Assembly (NCBI GenBank): GCA_021777225.1
Contig: JAJYDQ010000018.1
Span: forward strand, 1 to 57,686
DNA: 57,686 bases
Direction: 5' to 3'
Source: Deltaproteobacteria bacterium
GTDB taxonomy: Bacteria > Desulfobacterota > Desulfomonilia > Desulfomonilales > Desulfomonilaceae
In this document: positions 18,172 through 27,068 of the stretch, in pieces
Layout: every line of letters starts with the position of its first letter
Numbering within the stretch: the first letter of the stretch is position 1
Position numbers and translations under genes: made by a program
Notes under the pieces: model-generated
What the model was told of the DNA's origin: nothing
Database searches by the model: none
The model's input: only the letters and a program-made list of their open reading frames with translations

Positions 18172-18756
18172 ATGGGATGCTTCGAAGACCTATCGGACCA
18201 GGAACTGATAACCGCCGCTAAAGGGGGTTCAGATACATGTTTCGGCGAACTTGTCGATCGGCATACGACGACAGCGTACCGGGTCGCGAGATCCATCACC
18301 GGTTCTCATGAAGAAGCTGAAGATGTTGTTCAGGAATCATTTCTAAGGGCTTTCAAGAACCTTGACAGGTTTGATGGGTCCAAGTCCACTTTCAAGACGT
18401 GGTTATTAACTATCACCAGAAACCAGAGCATCAACATAGTCAGTTCGTTTCGGAGAAGGGCCCTGAAATTTTTCAGTGATCATGAGGAGGGCGAGCCGGA
18501 ACTGGAATTTGCGTCAAACCCGCTGTCCCAGGAACCGCTGGACGCGGAAACACAGTTATCGCTCAAGCGACAATACCACACGATGGATAAGGCTTTGAAA
18601 AAGCTACCTGAGCGGCAAAGGACCGCGTTGTTGCTGAGGTCTCAGGAAAGTCTGAGTTACGATGAAATTGCGACTGTAATGGACATCTCCGTTTCATCTG
18701 TTGAATCACTGATATTCCGGGCGCGAAAAAAAATTATTGAACTTGTGGAAAGATAA
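18172..18756 (+). CDS. ECF RNA polymerase sigma factor (RpoE-like)
   Basis: A 194-residue ECF sigma factor. Region 2 is seen in EEAEDVVQESFLRAFKNLDRF and TFKTWLLTITRN; region 4 in LPERQRTALLLRSQESLSYDEIA with VSSVESLIFRARKKI. The ATG at 18172 is used; a TTG three codons upstream is possible. It directly precedes a zinc-finger anti-sigma gene, forming a standard two-gene switch. The periplasmic Spy/ZraP-like genes behind it are the likely regulon core, so the signal is probably envelope or metal stress. Confidence 0.88.
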   Translation: MGCFEDLSDQELITAAKGGSDTCFGELVDRHTTTAYRVARSITGSHEEAEDVVQESFLRAFKNLDRFDGSKSTFKTWLLTITRNQSINIVSSFRRRALKFFSDHEEGEPELEFASNPLSQEPLDAETQLSLKRQYHTMDKALKKLPERQRTALLLRSQESLSYDEIATVMDISVSSVESLIFRARKKIIELVER

Positions 18757-18812
18757 AAGATTTCCGCGGGTTCTGTGTCAGTTCCGTGTATAAGATATTG
18801 GAGGGACAGACC

Positions 18813-19259
18813 ATGAGGCACATAGATTACCAAAAGCGGATATCATTGCTAGTGGATGGCGTCCTGGACGGACCGGCCGCTAAGGAAGCGCTCGCTCATT
18901 TGACCGAATGTTCGGATTGCGCGCGTGCCTATGAGGAGATGGTGTCCTTAAACAAGGCGCTAACGAATGTGAAACCTTCGTTATCCGACCTCTCACTGGC
19001 CAATAAGGTAAAGGCCCGCATTTCAGGCTCGTCCAGTTCAGTGGGATACACGTGGAATTTCTCTCTTTTGAAACAAGCCCCGATTTGGGCGCTGATAGCG
19101 ATTCTGGCGGTTGGTGTCGGGGACATGGCTGGCAAGACATTGACTGAGGCCCTGAAAACTTATGATACGTCGCATAATCTGGAGAATTTGATTCAGGATC
19201 ACAGCGAATCCCTTACTGATGTGCTGATAGATTTTGGGCAATCGGAGAATGGGCGATGA
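18813..19259 (+). CDS. Anti-sigma factor with ZAS zinc finger
   Basis: A 148-residue protein starting MRHIDYQKRI with GGAGGG nine bases upstream. The zinc-binding anti-sigma motif HLTECSDC (Hx3Cx2C) lies at about residues 30-37, followed by a helix and a single membrane segment (APIWALIAILAVGVGDMAG) near 90-110. The rest is periplasmic. The family holds its cognate ECF sigma factor at the membrane until a signal releases it. The stop overlaps the next gene start as ATGA. Confidence 0.85.
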   Translation: MRHIDYQKRISLLVDGVLDGPAAKEALAHLTECSDCARAYEEMVSLNKALTNVKPSLSDLSLANKVKARISGSSSSVGYTWNFSLLKQAPIWALIAILAVGVGDMAGKTLTEALKTYDTSHNLENLIQDHSESLTDVLIDFGQSENGR

Positions 19260-19753
19260 AAAGGGCGTTCTTTGTGGGTTTACTGATCTTTTCGCTGCTG
19301 GCCAACGTTTCGGTTGGCGCGGTGATATTGAGACACTGGTGGTGGAAACCTGGAGATTTCGAGGCTCAATTAGCCAGAGAATGCCCGATTATATCGAGCG
19401 TGGACATGAAAAGGATGTCCCAAATCTGGTCAAAAACGGCAAAGCAGGGGATCATCAAGACCAGACGTGAACTTAACGCAAAGAGAGCTGAGGTCCTGGA
19501 CCTGATAGCTAAAAACCCAGGGGACCTGAAACCTGCCGGAAGCGCCATAAATGAAATGATTGATCTTAGAGCCTCTCTTGAGAACCAAATCCTGGAAAAA
19601 GTCAGTATGACCATGGCCACATTACCGCCGGAGAAACGACAGGCCTTTCTTGAATTCCTGAAGCACAGGACCTGTAGAATGATGGGGCGGGGACGAGGTT
19701 TTGGCAAAGGAGGCCGGGGCTGCTGTCCCCCGGCTGGAGCCCCATGTAATTGA
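19256..19753 (+). CDS. Periplasmic heavy-metal-sensor/Spy-like protein (ZraP/CnrX family)
   Basis: A 165-residue protein. It has an N-terminal hydrophobic signal or anchor (residues 4-25), two long helices with an LPPEKRQAFLEFLK motif typical of Spy/CpxP/ZraP-like proteins, and a Gly/Cys-rich basic tail (RGRGFGKGGRGCCPP). Family members are metal-binding chaperones or sensors that modulate envelope-stress systems. It is translationally coupled to the anti-sigma gene, so it may act as the periplasmic signal sensor of that pair. Confidence 0.75.
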   Translation: MKRAFFVGLLIFSLLANVSVGAVILRHWWWKPGDFEAQLARECPIISSVDMKRMSQIWSKTAKQGIIKTRRELNAKRAEVLDLIAKNPGDLKPAGSAINEMIDLRASLENQILEKVSMTMATLPPEKRQAFLEFLKHRTCRMMGRGRGFGKGGRGCCPPAGAPCN

Positions 19754-19802
19754 CGCATTATCCAGTGCCACTTCGTCTTATTCATAAATAGCATGAATCC
19801 GG

Positions 19803-19828
19803 AAAACGAACTGAATAGTTCGTTTTTT
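19803..19828 (+). terminator. Rho-independent terminator
   Basis: A 10-base stem (AAAACGAACT/AGTTCGTTTT) with a GAAT loop runs into a T tract. It lies 50 bases after the sigma/anti-sigma/sensor operon and separates it from the next ZraP-like gene. Confidence 0.75.
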
Positions 19829-19962
19829 GATTTTGGGTGACCAGTTTTTTTGCGTGAATTTCCTCGCGCGGGATTTTCGAGTCTGGCCGGTATTAAAAAC
19901 ATAGGCGAAGCGCGACGCAACATTCAAAATCATAACAAAACAGGAAAGGAGAAATTGAACAA

Positions 19963-20508
19963 ATGAGAAACTCAAAGATGGTGATCGGATTAGTAGGCGC
20001 AATGACATTGATGGTAGTTTCCACGGTGTTTGCGTTTGGTCCGTGTGGCGGTGGAGGAGCGTGTGGATTCGGCCGAGGCATGGCGATGTGTCCCTGTCTT
20101 TCTTCTATTGACAACCTGACCAAGGAACAAAAAGACCAGATCAACACCTTGAGGTCAGAATTCCTGAGGAAACAGGTAACATTACGCTCACAAAAGGCCC
20201 AAAAACGAATCGATCTGATGGAACTGGCTTCCAAGAGCCCGCAGGACGAGGCGGCTATTCAGAAGAAGAAAGAAGAAATCTGGGCGATTCAGGATCAGAT
20301 GCGTAATGGCGCAAGGGCTTTCGGCACAAAGATTCGTTCATTGCTGACCCCTGAGCAACGAGAAAAGATGGGTGTCTGGATGGGACGCGGAGCAGGTTTT
20401 TGTGGCGCCGGTGGATGTGGCATGGGCGGTGGAATGGGACGTGGCATGGGCATGCGTGGTGGCATGGGAATGCAGGGCGGAATGATGCAAATGGGTCCAA
20501 AAAACTAA
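19963..20508 (+). CDS. Secreted Spy/ZraP-like protein with Gly-Met-rich tail
   Basis: A 181-residue protein starting MRNSKMVIGL after AAAGGAGAAATTGAACAA. It has a signal peptide ending in VSTVFAFG, then a Cys/Gly-rich segment (GPCGGGGACGFG), a helical Spy/ZraP-type core (LTKEQKDQINTLRSEFLRKQ, LLTPEQREKMG) and a tail of GGM/GMG repeats with two CG pairs. Met- and Cys-rich tails suggest copper or zinc binding in the periplasm. It has its own upstream region after a terminator, and may be a target of the neighbouring ECF sigma factor. Confidence 0.78.
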   Translation: MRNSKMVIGLVGAMTLMVVSTVFAFGPCGGGGACGFGRGMAMCPCLSSIDNLTKEQKDQINTLRSEFLRKQVTLRSQKAQKRIDLMELASKSPQDEAAIQKKKEEIWAIQDQMRNGARAFGTKIRSLLTPEQREKMGVWMGRGAGFCGAGGCGMGGGMGRGMGMRGGMGMQGGMMQMGPKN

Positions 20509-20550
20509 CCTTGTGGCATCTGTCTGATTGTTTGATACCTGATCTCTTCT

Positions 20551-20576
20551 AAAGCCCGGCTCGTTAGCCGGGCTTT
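20551..20576. terminator. Bidirectional terminator
   Basis: AAAGCCCGGC and GCCGGGCTTT pair perfectly around TCGTTA. It lies between convergent genes (the ZraP-like gene and larE) and has A/T runs on both sides, so it can serve both. Confidence 0.85.
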
Positions 20577-20592
20577 ATTGTTCCACATCAAG

Positions 20593-21414
20593 CTATGCCG
20601 CTCCATATTCGTCAAGGTCCAGCGTAACGGTTTTATATCCGACCTTCTTTAATTCTTTGGAAATTGTTTTTCTTGTAGTGTGGTCGGACGAAATCTTTTC
20701 AAATCCATCAGCGTCGAGAACTATTCTGGCCCAATCTCCGTGGGTGCGCAGACGGAACAGGCCGAAGCCAAGTTTTTTGAGGACCATTTCACCTGCTCGA
20801 ATGCGGTCCAGTGTTTCCAGATTTATTGGGACGCCGTGTGGGATTCTGGTGGCCAGGCAGGGCTGGGATGCTTTGGTGGCTATTTTATGAAAGCCTGCGC
20901 TTTTTAGTAAAGCTCTTATATCCTCTTTATTCATGTTGGCGTCACGAAGCGGCGTATGGATGCCCAGTTCCATCAATGCCGCGAACCCGGGGCGGTCGGA
21001 GGGATCATCATCAACATTGGTCCCATCGAAAATAACCGAATCCGGATCAATTCCAGGCAGCCGTTTAATGGCTTGATAGCGTATCTTTTTACAGTGATAG
21101 CAGCGTTCGGTCCCGTTTGCGATGAATTCGGGCGCGTCACATTCATCTGTTTGAGCTACGATCAGCCTCACGTCGAGAGCGTGCGCAAGGTCCTGAGTTT
21201 CCTGGAGTTGATCCGGGACGGATGTTGGTGAGTGGACCGTAACCCCGATCACGCGCTCGGGGTTAAGAGCGTCTACTGTTTCCAGAAGCAGGAGGCTTGA
21301 ATCAACTCCGCCGGAACAGGCGACCACAACAGACCTATCATCTGCCAGACGCCTGATAATTTCCTGAAGTTCCTTTTCTTTGCCTTTCAGATTCGAGAAC
21401 TGACTATGGTTCAT
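20593..21414 (-). CDS. larE: ATP-dependent sacrificial sulfur transferase LarE
   Basis: A 273-residue PP-loop protein. SGGVDSS is at residues 34-40. It carries RCYHCK (C105, C108) and SQPCLATRIPHG (C186). LarE supplies sulfur for the nickel-pincer nucleotide cofactor used by LarA-type racemases. The third cysteine is the site used as sacrificial donor in the classical enzyme; three cysteines together are reported for the Fe-S-cluster class. AGGATATATT precedes the ATG. No larA, larB or larC is present in the window. Confidence 0.85.
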   Translation of the reverse strand: MNHSQFSNLKGKEKELQEIIRRLADDRSVVVACSGGVDSSLLLLETVDALNPERVIGVTVHSPTSVPDQLQETQDLAHALDVRLIVAQTDECDAPEFIANGTERCYHCKKIRYQAIKRLPGIDPDSVIFDGTNVDDDPSDRPGFAALMELGIHTPLRDANMNKEDIRALLKSAGFHKIATKASQPCLATRIPHGVPINLETLDRIRAGEMVLKKLGFGLFRLRTHGDWARIVLDADGFEKISSDHTTRKTISKELKKVGYKTVTLDLDEYGAA

Positions 21415-21506
21415 AATATATCCTGTCTATGCGGCTAGATCAGACGTACGCGTTTTAAACGCGAGGAACAATTGGATAGCGCTGATCATAAAAAACCATG
21501 GGGTTA

Positions 21507-22544
21507 CTATTTAAGGCCCTGTTGAATCCAGCCACCGCCTATGAGTTCGTCTCCATAGTAGAGGACTGCCGCCTGGCCGGGAGCTACGCCTGATTGCGGG
21601 GATTCGAAATAGACGTTGAGAGAATCGGCTTGTATTTTATCTACCACGCAACGAACTTCTTTGGAAGTTGATCTGACTTTTATTGAAAATTCGGAAATGT
21701 CTTCAGGATAATTTCCGGAAATAAAATTGAGCTGGTTAATCACTATCCCAGATACAAGGGTCGATTTCCTTTTGCCTATTACTATCCTGTTTTCAGAGGG
21801 ATCAATACGGATCACGTACGAAGGCTCAGGACCGCAAACCCCAAGACCTCTGCGCTGTCCGACGGTATAAAACATTATACCCTTGTGTTTTCCGACAACA
21901 TGGCCATTGATGTCCACAATCGGACCTTCTTTGGGTTCAAGTCCGTGTTCCACAAGAAAATCAGTGTACATTGTGTGAGGCGTAAAACACAACTCCTGAG
22001 ATTCTTCGGTCAGACTAACCGGTAGGTTGTGGATTTTTGCGATATTGCGGACTTCATTCTTGGTTAGTTCACCAAGCGGAAAACAAATTTTAGAAAGTAT
22101 GGCCTGATTAAGCATAAACAGGAAATATGACTGGTCCTTAGTATGATCCATTCCTTTGAGCAGGCCGAATCCTCCAGCCGATTTGCGAAAAGTCCTGGCG
22201 TAATGACCTGTGGCGAGCCTGCTTGCACCGAGTTCAAGGGCCCGTTCGAGCAAGAGCGTCATTTTGATTTTTCGATTACATCGAGGGCATGGAGATGGAG
22301 TTCGTCCGGAAGCGTATTCGGAAACAAAATAATCAATTACGAATTCCCGGAACGGTTCGATAAGGTCTACCAGGTAAATGGGAGCGCCAATAAAATCGGC
22401 GACTGATTGCGCCTTTTGCCACGTGCCATTGTGTCCTGGAGTCAACTTCATGTGAAGGGCGATGACATCGTGTCCCACCATTTTGAGCATAAGCGCCGAG
22501 CAGGCGCTGTCAACTCCTCCACTGAGCGCCACAGCAATTTTCAT
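21507..22544 (-). CDS. mnmA: tRNA-specific 2-thiouridylase MnmA
   Basis: A 345-residue PP-loop enzyme that thiolates U34 of tRNAs for Lys, Glu and Gln. SGGVDS is at residues 8-13. The catalytic pair is C86 (TPSPCPRCN) and C186 (ESQELCF). GQRRGLGV and the C-terminal beta-barrel are present, and the length is normal. The start follows AGGACC and lies 14 bases after the PBP1A stop, so it is likely in one transcript with PBP1A. Confidence 0.93.
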   Translation of the reverse strand: MKIAVALSGGVDSACSALMLKMVGHDVIALHMKLTPGHNGTWQKAQSVADFIGAPIYLVDLIEPFREFVIDYFVSEYASGRTPSPCPRCNRKIKMTLLLERALELGASRLATGHYARTFRKSAGGFGLLKGMDHTKDQSYFLFMLNQAILSKICFPLGELTKNEVRNIAKIHNLPVSLTEESQELCFTPHTMYTDFLVEHGLEPKEGPIVDINGHVVGKHKGIMFYTVGQRRGLGVCGPEPSYVIRIDPSENRIVIGKRKSTLVSGIVINQLNFISGNYPEDISEFSIKVRSTSKEVRCVVDKIQADSLNVYFESPQSGVAPGQAAVLYYGDELIGGGWIQQGLK

Positions 22545-22558
22545 TATAAGGTCCTGAG

Positions 22559-25222
22559 TTACTGCCTGGGATGCGCGGAGTCCGGCGGGGTCCCAGGCGC
22601 CTGTACGGCAGGCTGCGGTTCCTGTGGGGTGATAGGAGCGGCTGTTATCCCGCCACTCTCTGTATATAAGGGTAGAGGGGCCTTTATGTATTCCGCAAGG
22701 GTATCAAATGAATCGAGTGGCGATATGACCAGTGTGTAGCCGTTGAATGGAGCGTAAATTGGTTCCCTTACAGGCTTCAGGGTCGGACCTTCCTTTGGGT
22801 CGGTGACGACCGTGAGCAATTCCTTAAACATTATTTCGGGTGGTATCACAAATTCACGTTCCGGTTTGTTCTTGAGTATCTCCTTCATAAAATAACCCCA
22901 TACAGGGAGAGCTGCCCTTGATCCTTCTTCCCTGCGACCCAGAGGTCTCTTTTCGTCGAAACCTACCCATACGGCAGTTGTATAATCCGGGTTGAAACCG
23001 ATAAACCACGCGTCTTCCGCGTTGTTGGTCGTCCCTGTTTTACCTGCAATATCTTTACGTTTCAGGTATTGGCTGATCCTTGCTCCTGTGCCCTGACGAA
23101 CCCCGCCCTGTAGTAGCGACGTCATTATGTAGGCTGTCTGTGGAGACATTACTGCCTTGACTCGAGGAGGTTCTGTGAGGCGGTCATCTTCTTCGATGCC
23201 AGTGACATTTTGTTCAGCCGAAGCTTGGCGGAGCTGCGGCGGGGGAAAGTTTGATTCAGCTTTGAAAAAAGGCCGGGTCGGCGTCTGATGGAGTTGTGAT
23301 GTTTTATTTTCAGCTCTATCAACAAATTCACGGAATTCATCACGGGGGACCGGTGTAAGAGGATCGGATTCCAGGATTGGCACCTCGCTGTGATCTTCCA
23401 GGACGTTTCCAAATCTATCTTCAACGCGTTTCACAAATATCGGTTCTACATGTATGCCGCCATTCGGGAAAACCGTATATGCGGATGCCAGTTCAAAAGG
23501 CGTAACTTCGGAAGTGCCTAAACTTAGAGATAGGTTCCGTCCAAGCGGGGATGTTATGCCCATGCGGTTGGCCATATCCAGGACGGGACCAAGCCCCGCA
23601 TCCATCAATATCTTAATGGTGCAAATATTTCGGGACAGTTCCAGCGCCCTGCGGAAACTCATCGGTCCCATGAAACTGCCGCTGGAATTCCTCGGTTCCC
23701 ATTCATCTTCCGCTCCGTCAACATCAACAACTATAGGTTCGTCTATAACTATTGTGGCGGGGCTGTAACTTTTCTGCTCTAGAGCCACGGAATACACAAT
23801 AGGCTTGAAAGCGCTTCCCGGCTGTCTTTTCCCCTGGATAGCGCGATTGAACTGGAAATGTTCCGAAGACGATCCGCCCACTATAGCTCGTACATTTCCG
23901 TTATTATTTTCTATACAAACAAGAGCGCCCTGCAACTTTGGGTTGTCGTCAGGAGTGAATTGAGGAACATTTCCGTCATATCTTTCAAAACGTAGGGCCA
24001 GGACCTGTCCAACCCTGTAAATGGCAGCAACGGATTTGTTCAGTCTGACGCGTACCTTGAGTTTCTTGCTGAACGCCACATCGAGGACAATTTCGTTGTT
24101 GGGCACGGGTGCGATCTTTACGACAATTCCCTGATATATCCTGCCTTCCAATAGATTTGGCGTGGTTCGTTTCTGAATCAGATCGGGTATTTCAGAAGGT
24201 TGAACCGTCTTCAGGATCGCGAGGTTTTTTTGACGTTTCTTAATTTCATCGAGCCCCTTTTCCATGGCTTCAATCGCCCGATGCTGAAAATCAAGCCGAC
24301 AGGTGGTGAAAACCTTAATGCCATCGTTGTAGAGCTTTTCCTCTCCATATTTCCTTATAATGTATCGACGGACTACTTCGGTGAAATCAGGCGCCAGGTC
24401 CAAGGGTTTAACTTCTTCTTTCCTAAAGGTTAAGGGTTCTTCTTTGGCCTTTTGGTATTGTGTTTCATTGATGAATCCCGCTTTGAGCATACGGCTGAGG
24501 ACGGTTAATTGACGTTGCCTGGCCAGGTCCCGGTTTTTGAATGGATTGAAACGAGCCGGACTGGCGACCAAACCGGCAATGAGGGCCGCTTCCGCCACGG
24601 TTAGATGTTCTACCGGCTTGTCGAAGTATCCTCTAGCCGCTGCTTCCACGCCGTAACAGCCTTCGCCCAGATAAATTTCGTTCAAATATACATGCAGTAT
24701 CTTATTTTTTCCCCAATTATTCTCCAGGCGGTAAGCCAGGATTATTTCCTTGAATTTTCGGGAAAACGTGCGTTCTCTGGTCAATAGAAAATTTCTGGTA
24801 ACCTGCATGGTGATTGTACTGCCGCCCTGAGTGATACGGCCAGCGGCAAGGTTTCGTCCCATTGCTCTGACTATCCCGTGCCAGTCAACCGCTTCGTGAT
24901 CATAAAAACGAGCGTCCTCCGCAGCGAGAAAAGCGTTGATTACATGTTTGGGGATTTGATCAAGATCAACGACAAAGCGTTTTTGTTTGAAAAATACTCC
25001 AATAACGGTACCATCATCAGCGAAAAAGGTGGAAACTGTCTTGGGCTGATAAGAGTTCATGTTGGGGATCTCGGGGAGTTGACGCGAATATACGAGATAA
25101 GCCCCCAATACTCCGCCTAGAATGCCTATTGGAATTTGGAGAATAAGGATGAGGGGTACCAGGAAGAATAGTGTAAAAATTCCACTTGTCAGTTTGCGGC
25201 GCCTAGCTTCCTTCATGTTCAT
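22559..25222 (-). CDS. mrcA: Bifunctional penicillin-binding protein 1A
   Basis: An 887-residue class A PBP that polymerises and cross-links peptidoglycan in the periplasm. One N-terminal membrane helix (about 15-45) anchors it. Glycosyltransferase motifs AAEDARFYDHEAVDWHG and QGGSTITMQVTRN follow. The transpeptidase has the SxxK serine in PGSAFKP, then SRN and KTGTTN. An OB-like insert lies between the domains, and the C-terminal tail is Pro-rich. A second ATG two codons in is an equally possible start; neither has a strong ribosome site. Confidence 0.93.
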   Translation of the reverse strand: MNMKEARRRKLTSGIFTLFFLVPLILILQIPIGILGGVLGAYLVYSRQLPEIPNMNSYQPKTVSTFFADDGTVIGVFFKQKRFVVDLDQIPKHVINAFLAAEDARFYDHEAVDWHGIVRAMGRNLAAGRITQGGSTITMQVTRNFLLTRERTFSRKFKEIILAYRLENNWGKNKILHVYLNEIYLGEGCYGVEAAARGYFDKPVEHLTVAEAALIAGLVASPARFNPFKNRDLARQRQLTVLSRMLKAGFINETQYQKAKEEPLTFRKEEVKPLDLAPDFTEVVRRYIIRKYGEEKLYNDGIKVFTTCRLDFQHRAIEAMEKGLDEIKKRQKNLAILKTVQPSEIPDLIQKRTTPNLLEGRIYQGIVVKIAPVPNNEIVLDVAFSKKLKVRVRLNKSVAAIYRVGQVLALRFERYDGNVPQFTPDDNPKLQGALVCIENNNGNVRAIVGGSSSEHFQFNRAIQGKRQPGSAFKPIVYSVALEQKSYSPATIVIDEPIVVDVDGAEDEWEPRNSSGSFMGPMSFRRALELSRNICTIKILMDAGLGPVLDMANRMGITSPLGRNLSLSLGTSEVTPFELASAYTVFPNGGIHVEPIFVKRVEDRFGNVLEDHSEVPILESDPLTPVPRDEFREFVDRAENKTSQLHQTPTRPFFKAESNFPPPQLRQASAEQNVTGIEEDDRLTEPPRVKAVMSPQTAYIMTSLLQGGVRQGTGARISQYLKRKDIAGKTGTTNNAEDAWFIGFNPDYTTAVWVGFDEKRPLGRREEGSRAALPVWGYFMKEILKNKPEREFVIPPEIMFKELLTVVTDPKEGPTLKPVREPIYAPFNGYTLVISPLDSFDTLAEYIKAPLPLYTESGGITAAPITPQEPQPAVQAPGTPPDSAHPRQ

Positions 25223-25290
25223 ATCTTACAACAGGCTCGGGGGAATCGCAATCTGCACGGCCAGGAGTTTACAGCAGCGGTCATGGTCCA

Positions 25291-26055
25291 TCAACTCAAC
25301 GTAAAGGTCATCAGGTCCTGAGCTTTCACAATTGTCCCGCCAAATTGGGTCCGTGCGACGGATACCACATCGACCGAGTCACATGGTGGATAAAAATGCG
25401 TCAGAATCAACCGGCTGGCAGAAGCTTGAGCAGCTATCGCGCCGGCCTCGGAGGGGGTCATGTGTCCGCTCACTTTCATGGTATCGGGCATGGAACATTC
25501 ACAGACAAGTGTATGGGAGTCTTGGGCCAACTTTACGAGGTTTTCCGAAACGTCGGTATCGCCTGAGATTGTCAATGCCGTTTCTCCGGTTTCAATCCGA
25601 TAAGACACGGAAGGAAACGAATGAGCGGCGGGAGAGGATACAATTCGAACCCCTTCAATTTTAACTCTATCAGGAGATGTGGCCGATACTTCGCGCATGA
25701 TCAACCTGTTTTGGCTGGGAACTATCCATTGCCCAAATATTTCGATTAGTTTTTTGTAGAATTGTTCCAGGCCAGTTGGCCCTATGACATTGAAAGGAGA
25801 TGTCCTCATAGGACCATGCGCGTAGTTGGAAGCGAAGAGAAACGAAATAAAATCCGTAACGTGGTCCGGGTGAAAATGGGTGAGAGCGATGACATCGATT
25901 TCACGGTAGTCGATCCCGGCTTCGCACATGCGTCTTAACGTGCCGGCCCCCATATCTACGATAATTTTGAGATCAGGTGTTTCAATGAACAGGCCGGAAG
26001 AGTTTCTAAGAAGGGATGGGGTTGCTGTCCCGCTCCCCAGTATAGTTATTTTCAT
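25291..26055 (-). CDS. MBL-fold hydrolase, ribonuclease Z-like
   Basis: A 254-residue metallo-beta-lactamase fold protein starting MKITILGSGTA, after GTGAGGCCC. The HxHxDH motif is LTHFHPDHV, a GDT lies in TISGDTDV, and the later His residues are in VSGHMTPSEAG and LILTHFYPP. The pattern matches RNase Z-like phosphodiesterases, which act on tRNA 3' ends or other phosphodiesters. It is shorter than full RNase Z, so a non-tRNA substrate is possible. Confidence 0.8.
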   Translation of the reverse strand: MKITILGSGTATPSLLRNSSGLFIETPDLKIIVDMGAGTLRRMCEAGIDYREIDVIALTHFHPDHVTDFISFLFASNYAHGPMRTSPFNVIGPTGLEQFYKKLIEIFGQWIVPSQNRLIMREVSATSPDRVKIEGVRIVSSPAAHSFPSVSYRIETGETALTISGDTDVSENLVKLAQDSHTLVCECSMPDTMKVSGHMTPSEAGAIAAQASASRLILTHFYPPCDSVDVVSVARTQFGGTIVKAQDLMTFTLS

Positions 26056-26391
26056 TATGGGCCTCACATCGATTCTCAAAAAACGATAGGCGTTGAAATC
26101 TCATGCTTCATGAAGGCATGGCGCCGAACTTGCTTCCTTCTAACTCAGTCCCAACAAAATTTTTCCCGTAACAAATTAATGAAAAGCTCCGGGTTCCCAT
26201 GTCCCCTCTTTTAACGCTGCCCCCCGGGGCTTTATTTTCTTAATAGTGAGACCACTCCGTAGTGGATTCCGTTCAATCGGAATTATTATAATACAGGAGA
26301 AAGTTAAGTTTGTGATACAAACAGAAATATATGGAATTTTTTCCATAGCGATGATTCCATATTGTGATGATTTCAATGGAGTGGTTTTAAT
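26056..26391. other. Gene-free divergent promoter region
   Basis: No gene is seen in these 336 bases. It separates the minus-strand RNase Z-like gene from the plus-strand gas vesicle block. A weak palindrome, GCCCCCCGGGGC, followed by TTTATTTTC, lies at 26219-26240, and a small ATTCCG/CGGAAT hairpin near 26267. I found no -24/-12 element. Confidence 0.5.
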
Positions 26392-27018
26392 TTGTCATCT
26401 ACAAAATCAAATGACCATGCGAACCGGAAGCTCTTTTACATTCCCATAGTCCATACGGAAGCGGATATGGGCGCATTGAGCGAATCCATAAAAAAGGCTT
26501 ACCTGAAGAAAAAGGGTTTGCAGGCATGGAAGAAAAAGAGGGAATTTATAGAGCGTTTTTGGAAAGATCTTGAGAGCGCTGTCGACAATTTGAAGCTCCC
26601 ATATTCCAGAACGAAAGTGTATCAGGACGGGCTGCCCGTATCTGACGGTGGAAAAGAGCTGGAGATTGTCAAGAAGCTGGCTTCGTCAGGAAGTCACAAT
26701 CATGCGCTAGTGAAGAAACTTGTGGACAATGGCGCTATTTTAGTCGGAACGGAATCCCCGGAACTCCTTATGGCCGAATACGATCTTGCCATGATGACAC
26801 TCAACGGCGCGCAAGAGTCAGAAGGTCAGGAAACATTGAAGGCCCGAGGAGAGGAAATTCTGAAAAAGAGAGACGGGTTCATGGCAGGAAGGATTGACGA
26901 GACCTTGAAACAGGGAGAAATTGGAGTGTTGTTCATAGGTTCGCTCCACAACGTCGTCCCTTTGCTAAGTTCTGACATTGAGGTGATAATCCCTGAGGCC
27001 GCCGTGCCTCGGGGATGA
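26392..27018 (+). CDS. Conserved-looking cytoplasmic protein of unknown function
   Basis: A 208-residue protein that starts at TTG, supported by GGAGTGG 7 bases upstream. It is charged and helical (KKAYLKKKGLQAWKKKREFIERFW) and ends in an alpha/beta segment, IGVLFIGSLHNVVPLLSSDI. I do not recognise the family; no enzyme motif is clear. It lies 50 bases upstream of the NtrC-type regulator on the same strand and could be the first gene of that transcript. Confidence 0.6.
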   Translation: MSSTKSNDHANRKLFYIPIVHTEADMGALSESIKKAYLKKKGLQAWKKKREFIERFWKDLESAVDNLKLPYSRTKVYQDGLPVSDGGKELEIVKKLASSGSHNHALVKKLVDNGAILVGTESPELLMAEYDLAMMTLNGAQESEGQETLKARGEEILKKRDGFMAGRIDETLKQGEIGVLFIGSLHNVVPLLSSDIEVIIPEAAVPRG

Positions 27019-27068
27019 ATGGGCATTAGTTTGTGGCATTGGAAAACTGTCTGGCGGAGAATATTTAA

